This document shows positions 16,415-24,326 of a stretch of 43,785 nt of DNA, one piece after another. This DNA is from an uncultured Treponema sp. (GTDB lineage Bacteria; Spirochaetota; Spirochaetia; Treponematales; Treponemataceae). A model generated the notes under the pieces. The model was not told where the DNA came from. It saw only the letters and a list, made by a program, of their open reading frames with translations, and did not search any database. Every line of letters starts with the position of its first letter. Position 1 is the first letter of the stretch. The translations under genes were made by a program, and so were the position numbers. The stretch covers positions 1-43,785 of the forward strand of contig CALXOI010000004.1 in NCBI GenBank assembly GCA_944389965.1. Reading direction: 5' to 3'.

Positions 16415-18334
16415 TTATTCCAGCTCAAACATACCTGTATAAAGCTGGTAATACCGACCTTTCTGTGCAAGAAGCTCTTCGTGATTTCCCCGTTCAATGA
16501 TACGTCCCTGTTCCAGAACAAGTATCACATCAGCGTTTCTGATTGTAGACAGTCGGTGGGCAATCACAAAAACAGTCCGGCCTTCCATCAACCGGTTCAT
16601 TCCCTTTTCAATGAGGAATTCTGTCCGGGTATCAATGGAACTGGTCGCTTCATCAAGAATCAGAACCGGCGGATTGGCGGCAGCAGCCCTGGCAATGGAC
16701 AGCAACTGGCGTTGTCCCTGACTGATACCAGCACCATCAGCCGTCAGCAGCGTATCATATCCGTTGTCTAAATGGGCAATAAATGTATCTGCATTTGCAA
16801 GATGGGCAGCATCAACCACTTGTTTCCGGGAAATATCAGGATTGCCATATTTAATATTCTCTGAAATAGTCCCCGTAAATAAATGGGTGTCCTGCAAGAC
16901 CATACCCAAAGAACGGCGGAGTGCTTCTTTCTTGATTTTCTTCAATGGAATACCATCATAGGTTATCGTTCCCATATCTGTATCATAAAACCGGGTAAGC
17001 AGATTTGTAATGGTTGTTTTACCTGAACCAGTAGAACCGACCAGCGCAACTGTTTGTCCCGGTTCCGCATACAATGATATATCATGCAGAACTGTCTTTT
17101 CCGGTACATAACCAAATGTAACGTTCTCAAACCGGACATCACCCCGGAGCGGAATTAGCGGCGAACCTTCCGGGGCAGAAGTATCTTTCCAAGCCCATGT
17201 ACCTGTCCGGGCAAAAGATTCTACCAACCTGGATTTTCCGTCACCACCGGCATCGGGCAATGTTTCCACCGCATTGACCAACGTATACGTACCTTCATCA
17301 ATTTCTTCCGGTTCATCCAGCAACATAAAAATCCGCTCGGCACCGGCAAGGGCATTTAATATTCCGTTGAATTGCTGTGACATTTGTGTCACCGGCTGGG
17401 CAAAAGAACGTGTGTATTGAAGAAAAGAAGCAATTGTTCCAATATCAAGCCGTCCGCTGATAACCAATAAGGCACCGGCAACAGCTGTTAAGGCATAATT
17501 CACATGGGACAGATTACCCATCAGCGGCATTAATATATTTGCCAAAGAATTCGCCCGGGCTGCCGCCCCCTGCAACGCATCATTCAATGCAGCAAAGTCA
17601 GCTTTTGCTTCTGTTTCATGGCAGAACACTTTGACAACTTTTTGGCCTTCAATCATTTCTTCTATAAAGCCATTGACTTTCCCGATATTCAACTGCTGGT
17701 CACGGAATGCCTTTCCGCTGTACTTTCCGATTTTTGCGGTACAGAACAACATGACACAAATCATTGCAACAACAATGAGGGTAAGCAACGGACTCAAAAT
17801 CACCATCATAGTGAAAACACCTATCACGGTAACACAGGACGACATCAGCTGGGGAATGCTTTGGCTGAGCATATCCCTCAGTGTATCTGTATCATTTGTG
17901 TACAGAGACATAATTTCCCCGTGTGTCCTGCTGTCAAAAAACCGAAGGGGAAGCCGTTCCATATGGGTAAACATATCTGTTCTGATCCGGTATAATGTGC
18001 CCGTAGAAATAGTCAGCATAATCCGGTTGTTAATATAACCGGCTGCAGCTCCCATAATAAAAATAACTGCCATTCCGCACAGCAACCGGAAAAACCCTGT
18101 TAAATCAGGGTTTTTACTCCCGATAAAAGGGATAATATAATTATTCAGTGCCGGCCGGAGTAAATATGTTCCGGCAATCATTGCCCCGGAATTCAAAAGC
18201 ACACACAGGAAAAGAGGCAAAAACAACAGCTTATAACTTCCCATATAATGAAGTAAGCGTTTTAAGGTTTTTCTGATATGTTTTGGTTTGACACCATGTC
18301 CATTTCTATGTGAACCGGGTCCCATTGGAGGCAT
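16415..18334 (-). CDS. ABC exporter half-transporter, canonical-ATPase partner
   Basis: The 639-residue protein fuses a six-helix exporter domain (about 35-345) to an ATPase domain (about 395-639). Walker A GSTGSGKTT contains Lys439, the signature motif is ISQGQRQ rather than LSGGQ, and Walker B is LILDEATSS with the catalytic Glu intact; the switch His lies in IAHRLS. An insert of about 50 residues (345-395) joins the domains. Its ATG shares one base with the stop codon of the upstream exporter gene, so the two are translationally coupled and probably heterodimerise in the inner membrane. Substrate unknown; a drug, lipid or peptide are all possible. Confidence 0.92.
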   Translation of the reverse strand: MPPMGPGSHRNGHGVKPKHIRKTLKRLLHYMGSYKLLFLPLFLCVLLNSGAMIAGTYLLRPALNNYIIPFIGSKNPDLTGFFRLLCGMAVIFIMGAAAGYINNRIMLTISTGTLYRIRTDMFTHMERLPLRFFDSRTHGEIMSLYTNDTDTLRDMLSQSIPQLMSSCVTVIGVFTMMVILSPLLTLIVVAMICVMLFCTAKIGKYSGKAFRDQQLNIGKVNGFIEEMIEGQKVVKVFCHETEAKADFAALNDALQGAAARANSLANILMPLMGNLSHVNYALTAVAGALLVISGRLDIGTIASFLQYTRSFAQPVTQMSQQFNGILNALAGAERIFMLLDEPEEIDEGTYTLVNAVETLPDAGGDGKSRLVESFARTGTWAWKDTSAPEGSPLIPLRGDVRFENVTFGYVPEKTVLHDISLYAEPGQTVALVGSTGSGKTTITNLLTRFYDTDMGTITYDGIPLKKIKKEALRRSLGMVLQDTHLFTGTISENIKYGNPDISRKQVVDAAHLANADTFIAHLDNGYDTLLTADGAGISQGQRQLLSIARAAAANPPVLILDEATSSIDTRTEFLIEKGMNRLMEGRTVFVIAHRLSTIRNADVILVLEQGRIIERGNHEELLAQKGRYYQLYTGMFELE

Positions 18335-20070
18335 TATTCAGATCCTTTCTGCTGAGATTCAAAAACTTCCCGGTAAATAACACACGAATCCAGCAGTTGT
18401 TCGTGTGTACCGGACGCAATAATTTTTCCATCATCCAACACCAGAATCATGTCTGCATCTTTTACCGAGGTAATCCGCTGTGCAATTACAATTTTTGTCG
18501 TTTGCGGTAAACTGTTTTTCAATGCAACCTGAATCCGGGCATCAGTGGCGGTATCAACCGCACTTGTACTGTCATCCAAAATCAGTATTTTCGGCTTTTT
18601 TAACAATGCTCTGGCAATGCATAACCGTTGCTTTTGACCGCCGGATAAATTCACCCCGCCCTGTCCCAATACAGTATTATATCCGTCAGGAAATGACTGG
18701 ATAAAACCATCTGCATCGGCTGCACGGCAGGCTGCCCGCAGTTCTTCATCGGAAGCGTTTTCATCCCCCCAACGCAGGTTTTCTGTTATAGTTCCTGAAA
18801 ACAACACATTTTTCTGCAATACCATTGCAACAGAATTCCGTAATACATCAAGCGGCAAATCCCGCACATCTATGCCACCGACTTTAACAGTACCGGCAGT
18901 AACATCGTACAACCGGGGAATCAGTTGTACCAGTGTTGATTTGGATGAACCGGTACCACCGATAATACCTACCGTCGCACCGGCAGGTATATGTATGCTG
19001 ATATTACTCAATACCGGGTTATCGTAAGTACCGGTATATGAAAATGATACCTGATCAAAGTCAACAGAACCATCCAGGACAGCCCCGCTGACAACACCAG
19101 GTTTATCAGAAATATCGGGAGTTTCATCCAGAACCTCTACAATACGACTGATTGAAGCCCTTGTCAGTACCAACATTACAAAAATCATTGCAATCATCAT
19201 AAGTGACATAAGAATCTGGGTGATGTATGTAATAAAACTGATGAGTTCTCCCGTTTGCATCGTACCATGAATAATCATTCCGCCACCGGACCAGAGAATT
19301 GCAATAATACATGCATACATCATAATCTGCATCAGTGGTGAAGTAAAAATAATGATTTTTTCCGCTTTTATCTGAGCCGTTCGCACCATATCTGCCGTTT
19401 TACAGAATTTTTCATTCTCATACGATTCCCGGACAAAAGATTTTACAACTCTGATACCGGTTAAATTTTCCTGAACATCACTGTTCAATGAGTCATACTT
19501 TTTCAGCATTTCTCTGAACCGGGGAAAAGCTTTTGCAGAAATAAATGCTAAAGCACATCCCAATACCGGAACTACCAGAAAAAATACAGAAGCTAATTCC
19601 CGGTTAATCAGCCATGCTAGAACTGTTGCACTTAACAACATGACCGGCGCCCGCACACAGATGCGGATAACCATTTGATATGCATTCTGGGTATTAGTTA
19701 CATCAGTCGTCAGGCGGGTAACCATAGATGCAGTACCGAATTTATCCATATTGGAAAAAGCAAAATCCTGTACTTTTCCAAAAAGATTCCGGCGTAAATT
19801 CCGGGCAAAACCGGTAGCTGCAAGTGCCGCAAAACGACCGGAAAGAACACCGCAAAGAAGTGAAAAACAAGCGGCACCAACCATAATCAACCCAGTATGA
19901 GTGACATATGAAATATCATACGATGCAATTCCAACATCAATGATTTTTGCCATAATCAGAGGAATTAAAACTTCCATTGCAACCTCACCAATCATGGCAA
20001 CCGGAGCCAGTACCGTAAACATTTTAAAACGGGCTTCAAGTCCTGCTGTTAATTTCTTAAATAGTTTCAT
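18334..20070 (-). CDS. ABC exporter half-transporter, degenerate-ATPase partner
   Basis: The 578-residue protein has six membrane helices (about 15-310) and a C-terminal ATPase. Walker A is GGTGSSKST and the signature LSGGQKQ is canonical. Walker B reads ILILDDSTS, with Asp500 in place of the catalytic Glu. Together with the partner's ISQGQ this gives one canonical and one degenerate ATP site, as in TM287/288-type heterodimers. I start it at ATG 20070 (MKLFKKLTAGLEARF). A TTG 36 nt upstream coincides with the likely -35 box and lacks a ribosome-binding site. It is the first gene of the pair. Confidence 0.9.
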   Translation of the reverse strand: MKLFKKLTAGLEARFKMFTVLAPVAMIGEVAMEVLIPLIMAKIIDVGIASYDISYVTHTGLIMVGAACFSLLCGVLSGRFAALAATGFARNLRRNLFGKVQDFAFSNMDKFGTASMVTRLTTDVTNTQNAYQMVIRICVRAPVMLLSATVLAWLINRELASVFFLVVPVLGCALAFISAKAFPRFREMLKKYDSLNSDVQENLTGIRVVKSFVRESYENEKFCKTADMVRTAQIKAEKIIIFTSPLMQIMMYACIIAILWSGGGMIIHGTMQTGELISFITYITQILMSLMMIAMIFVMLVLTRASISRIVEVLDETPDISDKPGVVSGAVLDGSVDFDQVSFSYTGTYDNPVLSNISIHIPAGATVGIIGGTGSSKSTLVQLIPRLYDVTAGTVKVGGIDVRDLPLDVLRNSVAMVLQKNVLFSGTITENLRWGDENASDEELRAACRAADADGFIQSFPDGYNTVLGQGGVNLSGGQKQRLCIARALLKKPKILILDDSTSAVDTATDARIQVALKNSLPQTTKIVIAQRITSVKDADMILVLDDGKIIASGTHEQLLDSCVIYREVFESQQKGSE

Positions 20071-20076
20071 ATTATA

Positions 20077-20106
20077 AATATATATATTTTCATTTGACAC
20101 GGTCAA
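20077..20106 (-). promoter_or_regulatory. Exporter operon promoter, possibly leaderless
   Basis: On the minus strand TTGACC (20106-20101) and TATATT (20082-20077) are 18 nt apart. Six bases separate the -10 box from the ATG at 20070, so the predicted first base is the start codon. The surrounding TATA-rich run allows other -10 choices, which lowers confidence. Confidence 0.45.
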
Positions 20107-20219
20107 TAAAAAATAAATATATTTAAGATTTGCATATAAATGGATGTGACATTTTATTTATGAAGTAATAATATTGCCAAACGAAATTGATTACAACAGT
20201 GAAAAATACCAGAAAACAA

Positions 20220-20284
20220 CACCGGGATTTCCAAAAATCAGGTTACTATAATGAAACGATTACAGTATTTCCGGCATCCCGGTG
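20220..20284. repeat. 9-bp perfect inverted repeat downstream of the pectate lyase gene
   Basis: CACCGGGAT (20220-20228) and ATCCCGGTG (20276-20284) are separated by 47 nt. It begins about 17 nt after the lyase stop codon on the minus strand. There is no T-run on the exit side, so it is not a clear intrinsic terminator; it may stabilise or process the mRNA end. Confidence 0.45.
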
Positions 20285-20300
20285 CTGTATATTCAACGTG

Positions 20301-23255
20301 CTACTTCAGACGGGCGCCTGAAGCTTTTGGTGCTGCCGAATTCAACTCCAACAGCGACTTCATATCGATTGAACCGTCCCTACCCTGTTCCGGTACAATG
20401 GACATATCCACCGATACAAAAATTTCTTTACCAAGGGTTTCACCATTACTGTTCTCTGACGATGCCCCCGCCCAGAAATAATTGTTTTCAGAAACAAGAT
20501 CCGGCTGTTCAAAATTATCCGATTCCGCACCATCCATGGAAATAACCCCCGATGCTTTAAATAAACGCGGTGTATTCTCACCCTTACCATACAGAGTTAT
20601 GTTACGTCCTTTGTTGGCAAAAGATGTCACATTCTCTAAAATAACAGCCGGGTTTGAATTACTGGTAATACCTGCGGCACCGTTGTTCCATGCAATACTG
20701 TTTTTCAATTTATGGGCAACCGCAATACCGTCACCTCCTAGTTTAAAGCCATTACCATCGCCGTTTCCACTTCCATCAGGAAGCGAACCATTCTGGTATG
20801 CTACACAATTTTCAATAAGCACAGCACCAATCGGACCGGTATCAGCTTTTGCATACAAATCCCAACCATCGTCAATATTATTGTAAGAAATACATCCCCG
20901 GAATACGTTACCATCACCGCACGTCAATTTTGCAGCAAATCCGTCGGCATTGTTTTCTGCCGGATCGCAATTTGCCCAAGAAGAGCAATTTTCAATCAAA
21001 TTATCCGAAGGCCATTTTTCAAATGGTTCTGTACTGACACCGCTTATCTGGCAACCAGTATCACCGCATTCGTACGTATTGACGCCACGGACTATATTTT
21101 TATCCCCGGCAATCTGAAGCCCCTTGATATTTCCGTCAGTTCTGCGGATATCAATATTTTCAATCAGCCACCGGTCGCCCCAAAGCTGAACACCACCGCC
21201 GGCATTAGAAAAATCAAGTACCGCCCGTTCTCCCGGTGCGGAAATCATTTTTTTCCGGAAGAAGAATGTCCCGCTGTTTCCCCGTTCGATAATTAGAGCC
21301 CGGTTTTGGTAATATATACCACCGGCAAGAACGATTGTCTGCCCTGGTTTTACATATGACACAGCCGTAAATAAATCCAGCGGAGATTCCTCTGTCCCTT
21401 TACCGAATGCATCCCCGTCAGGAGCAACATACAATTCTTTCCCGGTATATGTATTGCAGATTACAGAATGCATGATGGATACCGGCCGGGCTCCCTGGCG
21501 ATAGATTTTTAATTCTGTATCGTACCATGCCAAAGCCTGTTTTTCACCCGGCACAAAATCTTCATCAGGAGTGAAAGTGACAATAAAATCATTGACACCC
21601 CGTTCCAGTTTCAGATTTGCAGTAAAATCCTTTAATGCGGTTACTTTTTTGTTTTCCAATACATTCCGTCCATCAGAATCCGTAACGGTAATCAAACCGT
21701 CTGCGTTTGCCGCAAAAACAAAGGGATACTTTGTTTTGTAATAGGACGTGGGGGAATCAACCTTTGCCGTAAGGGGAACAAGTTCCGGCGGTTCTTCCTG
21801 TGCCGGAGGATCGTTTTTTGGATCTGATACAGTGAATACAACATCACTGACGGTAACATTACATCCCCGGGCAACAGCAAAACCGACATACACGTGATCT
21901 TTATCAAGCTGTTGTAATTTTTCGGGTCCATACATAATGTATTCGGTAACCATTTCATCGGTAGCGTACATTCTGTCATATACAGCATGATAACCGGTAT
22001 TTGTTTTTTTCAATGTAATCCGGTACACATCACCGTTTCTTACCAGATCGGATTGATCATAACTGAACGCATGGGAAACATTTTTTCCATTTTCAGCAAT
22101 AGCACTCTCTCCTGCAGCTAGTATTTCCGGCGTAATACCGCTGACAAAACGGGCTCCCAGCGTATCTTTTGATGTCTTTTTGCTTCCCGCAATTGTTTCT
22201 TCAAATTTTGTCGCAATAATACCGGCTGAATTTGTATAATGGTTTGTCATTGATACACCATGTTCACCAAGGCTGTCCAACGCAAGCAACCCGAATCCTT
22301 CCTGCCCGTCTGCAGGATTATTGATGTAGTCAACGGTAAATGTTGCTGTCAATTCAAAATTTTCTGTTTCAGGATCAATAACTGTATAATAAAAGGAAAG
22401 TCCATCGTGAAATGTGGTGAATTTTCCACCTTTATCAGAAATAACCAGTGACTCAGGGTTATACGTGCAGGACGATAATTTGAACGTCAGATTATCGGAA
22501 TCCAGCATTTCCATGGTATTCCGGGAACCATTTGTAGATTGTCCGAACCAAGTAAACTGCCAGATGCGGTCGGCGGTCAAATGAACTGTTTTTGTCACAC
22601 TGGTAACTATCTGTTCAGGACCGCGGCAGGCAGCAACTGCAACCGTATATTTTTTTCCGTCCGTAAGCCCTGATATAACCGCAGACAGTCCGCCAGTAGC
22701 AGGAACTGTACGCTTTTCCACCTGTCTGCCACCGGATTGTTCGGTACAGGTAATTAGGTACGAGTCAGCTTCATGAATGCTGTTCCATGTTACTTCTATG
22801 TCACCGCCGCCGGTATTCCTGACGGATACATCCGGTGACGCCAATGGATAGGAAAAGGTAACGGATACCGGTTGGGAATATAACGGCACCGATTCATCGT
22901 TTCTGACTGCAGACACCCGGAAAGAATAGATACCGCTGCTTCCCGGTTCAAATTTTGCTGTTTTAAGAATTTTTCGAGACCGTCCCACAGTTTTTTTATC
23001 CATTATGTTCCCGGACGCGTCAAACATTTCTACAAACGCTTTATCAGCACCGTCAGAGCTTGTCTCCAGATTAAATGAAACGATGATTACCCGCCCGTCA
23101 CTTTCATCCGGCTGTACCGAGACAATTTCCGGCGCCGGTACACTACTCCATGCAAGCCGGTCTGCCGCTGCCGCAGATACAGTAGTCAACAGCAAAAACA
23201 GACAAGTACCCAGAGACTGCATAAAAATATGTTTATATAATAACTTACCCACCAT
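20301..23255 (-). CDS. Secreted multidomain pectate lyase, polysaccharide lyase family 9
   Basis: The 984-residue protein has a signal peptide (hydrophobic core LGTCLFLLLTTVSAAAA) and two fibronectin III-like domains (about 35-225). A concanavalin-like beta-sandwich (about 225-495) and another beta-sandwich (about 500-590) follow, then a right-handed beta-helix (about 600-984). In the helix NADGF gives Asp771, DDGWD gives Asp795, Asp796 and Asp799, and NGFKLGG gives Lys838. The spacing closely follows the calcium ligands and catalytic lysine known for Pel9A of Dickeya. PL9 enzymes cleave polygalacturonate by calcium-dependent beta-elimination. I chose ATG 23255 (weak GGAAG upstream); the longer TTG start adds seven residues. 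It follows a small secreted protein by 23 nt. Confidence 0.85.
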   Translation of the reverse strand: MVGKLLYKHIFMQSLGTCLFLLLTTVSAAAADRLAWSSVPAPEIVSVQPDESDGRVIIVSFNLETSSDGADKAFVEMFDASGNIMDKKTVGRSRKILKTAKFEPGSSGIYSFRVSAVRNDESVPLYSQPVSVTFSYPLASPDVSVRNTGGGDIEVTWNSIHEADSYLITCTEQSGGRQVEKRTVPATGGLSAVISGLTDGKKYTVAVAACRGPEQIVTSVTKTVHLTADRIWQFTWFGQSTNGSRNTMEMLDSDNLTFKLSSCTYNPESLVISDKGGKFTTFHDGLSFYYTVIDPETENFELTATFTVDYINNPADGQEGFGLLALDSLGEHGVSMTNHYTNSAGIIATKFEETIAGSKKTSKDTLGARFVSGITPEILAAGESAIAENGKNVSHAFSYDQSDLVRNGDVYRITLKKTNTGYHAVYDRMYATDEMVTEYIMYGPEKLQQLDKDHVYVGFAVARGCNVTVSDVVFTVSDPKNDPPAQEEPPELVPLTAKVDSPTSYYKTKYPFVFAANADGLITVTDSDGRNVLENKKVTALKDFTANLKLERGVNDFIVTFTPDEDFVPGEKQALAWYDTELKIYRQGARPVSIMHSVICNTYTGKELYVAPDGDAFGKGTEESPLDLFTAVSYVKPGQTIVLAGGIYYQNRALIIERGNSGTFFFRKKMISAPGERAVLDFSNAGGGVQLWGDRWLIENIDIRRTDGNIKGLQIAGDKNIVRGVNTYECGDTGCQISGVSTEPFEKWPSDNLIENCSSWANCDPAENNADGFAAKLTCGDGNVFRGCISYNNIDDGWDLYAKADTGPIGAVLIENCVAYQNGSLPDGSGNGDGNGFKLGGDGIAVAHKLKNSIAWNNGAAGITSNSNPAVILENVTSFANKGRNITLYGKGENTPRLFKASGVISMDGAESDNFEQPDLVSENNYFWAGASSENSNGETLGKEIFVSVDMSIVPEQGRDGSIDMKSLLELNSAAPKASGARLK

Positions 23256-23278
23256 ATTCTTCCACTTTGAAAACAATA

Positions 23279-23791
23279 TTATTCAATGATAATCTGATAA
23301 ATATTGATTCCGCTGCCTTTTGAAAACACTGCATATTCTCCGGCAGAAGGAATTTTACAGGTTGCAATACCGGCTTCACTACCGTCTGCAGGAGCCTTCA
23401 ATTCAGCGACAACTTTACCATCAGAAACCCGTGTAACCGCCAGAACACGGGCATCAGTTTTACTGGAACTGTTTGTATATACCGTTATATCAGCTGCACC
23501 GGAAGTAATAAAATGAATAGAACGGTACCCGACAGAACCGCTGCCATTCAATTTAATCCGGTTATTAAAAACTTCTCCGTCTGCAGCTGTCCTTTCAGCA
23601 TCAGGCAGGACTTCGACCGTTACATTTTTATCTGCATTGGCATAAATTGAAAATATACCGTCAATCTGTGTTTTTGCCGTTACTGAAACCGGCTCCAAAT
23701 CATTTGCACTCAAATAATCTTCAGCACCAGCGGCTAATACCATACATACTGCACAAAGCAATATAGATACAATTTTTTTTGCTCTTTTCAT
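23279..23791 (-). CDS. Small secreted protein, possible carbohydrate-binding companion of the pectate lyase
   Basis: The 170-residue product has a clear signal peptide (MKRAKKIVSILLCAVCMVLAAGA) and a mature all-beta domain of about 145 residues. It alternates hydrophobic and polar residues and ends GEYAVFSKGSGINIYQIIIE; that closing pattern recalls the C-terminal beta-sandwich modules attached to some pectin-degrading enzymes. AAGGAG precedes the ATG at 23791. It is the promoter-proximal gene of a two-gene unit with the PL9 lyase, which suggests a role in holding pectin or stabilising the enzyme. No binding residues can be assigned, so the carbohydrate-binding role is inference; secretion is well supported. 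Confidence 0.6.
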   Translation of the reverse strand: MKRAKKIVSILLCAVCMVLAAGAEDYLSANDLEPVSVTAKTQIDGIFSIYANADKNVTVEVLPDAERTAADGEVFNNRIKLNGSGSVGYRSIHFITSGAADITVYTNSSSKTDARVLAVTRVSDGKVVAELKAPADGSEAGIATCKIPSAGEYAVFSKGSGINIYQIIIE

Positions 23792-23919
23792 AAAAATCTC
23801 CTTGTAACCGGCATTTATGCCTTTCTTTGAATCCAGTATATAGGACTTTTCACAGAGAAAACCGACTGTTTTTTGAATTATACTGACATATTCGGTTATA
23901 TAGATCTGAGAAAGAAAAA

Positions 23920-23947
23920 AATATAAAGGATATTGACGCTCAGTCAA
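23920..23947 (-). promoter_or_regulatory. Promoter of the pectate lyase unit, interleaved with the groES promoter
   Basis: On the minus strand TTGACT (23947-23942) and TATATT (23925-23920) are 16 nt apart. Its -35 box lies inside the spacer of the oppositely directed groES promoter. Confidence 0.55.
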
Positions 23948-23961
23948 ATCATTCGTATATT
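23933..23961 (+). promoter_or_regulatory. groES promoter
   Basis: TTGACG (23933-23938) and TATATT (23956-23961) are 17 nt apart, giving a start near 23968 and a leader of about 35 nt. No CIRCE element (the HrcA operator) is seen. The -35 box lies within the spacer of the divergent lyase promoter. Confidence 0.6.
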
Positions 23962-24002
23962 TTAAATGTAAACTACATAAAAAATCCTATGGAGGACGTA
24001 AT

Positions 24003-24269
24003 ATGAAAATAAGACCGTTGGCTGACCGTGTGTTAGTCAAAACAGAAAAAAGTGAAACAAAAACAGCTTCAGGAATTATTATTCCGGAAACAGCTCAAGA
24101 AAAAACACAGATTGCAACGGTTGTAGCAATCGGAGACAACAAAGAAAAAATCAAAGTTTCCGTTGGTGACCGGATTATGTATGACAAATATGCCGGCACA
24201 AACATTAAGATTGACGGAGAAGAACACTTGATTTTGAAAGGTGATGATATTATTGCGGTTATTGAATAA
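24003..24269 (+). CDS. groES: Co-chaperonin GroES (Hsp10)
   Basis: The 88-residue protein is a normal-length GroES, the heptameric lid that closes the GroEL folding chamber in the cytoplasm. The family start [13 protein letters not shown] and the mobile loop (about [17 protein letters not shown]) are clear. The roof and C-terminal strand [29 protein letters not shown] follow. GGAGG (23991-23995) precedes the ATG. No groEL gene follows; instead a strong terminator closes the unit, so groES is monocistronic here, as seen in some spirochaetes where groES and groEL are apart. Confidence 0.97.
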   Translation: MKIRPLADRVLVKTEKSETKTASGIIIPETAQEKTQIATVVAIGDNKEKIKVSVGDRIMYDKYAGTNIKIDGEEHLILKGDDIIAVIE

Positions 24270-24287
24270 CCGGTCTTTAACTTTATA

Positions 24288-24326
24288 CAATAAAAAAGCA
24301 GCGGAATTTCCGCTGCTTTTTTATTG
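24288..24326. terminator. Bidirectional terminator between groES and the TPR lipoprotein gene
   Basis: A nearly continuous stem pairs 24288-24306 with 24308-24326; the core is GCAGCGGAA against TTCCGCTGC, flanked by A6 on the left and T6 on the right. The convergent TPR gene's stop codon (24321-24323) lies inside the right arm. Confidence 0.92.

Noticed and set aside
23900-24000. CIRCE (HrcA) element before groES
   Set aside because: The TTAGCACTC inverted repeat is absent.
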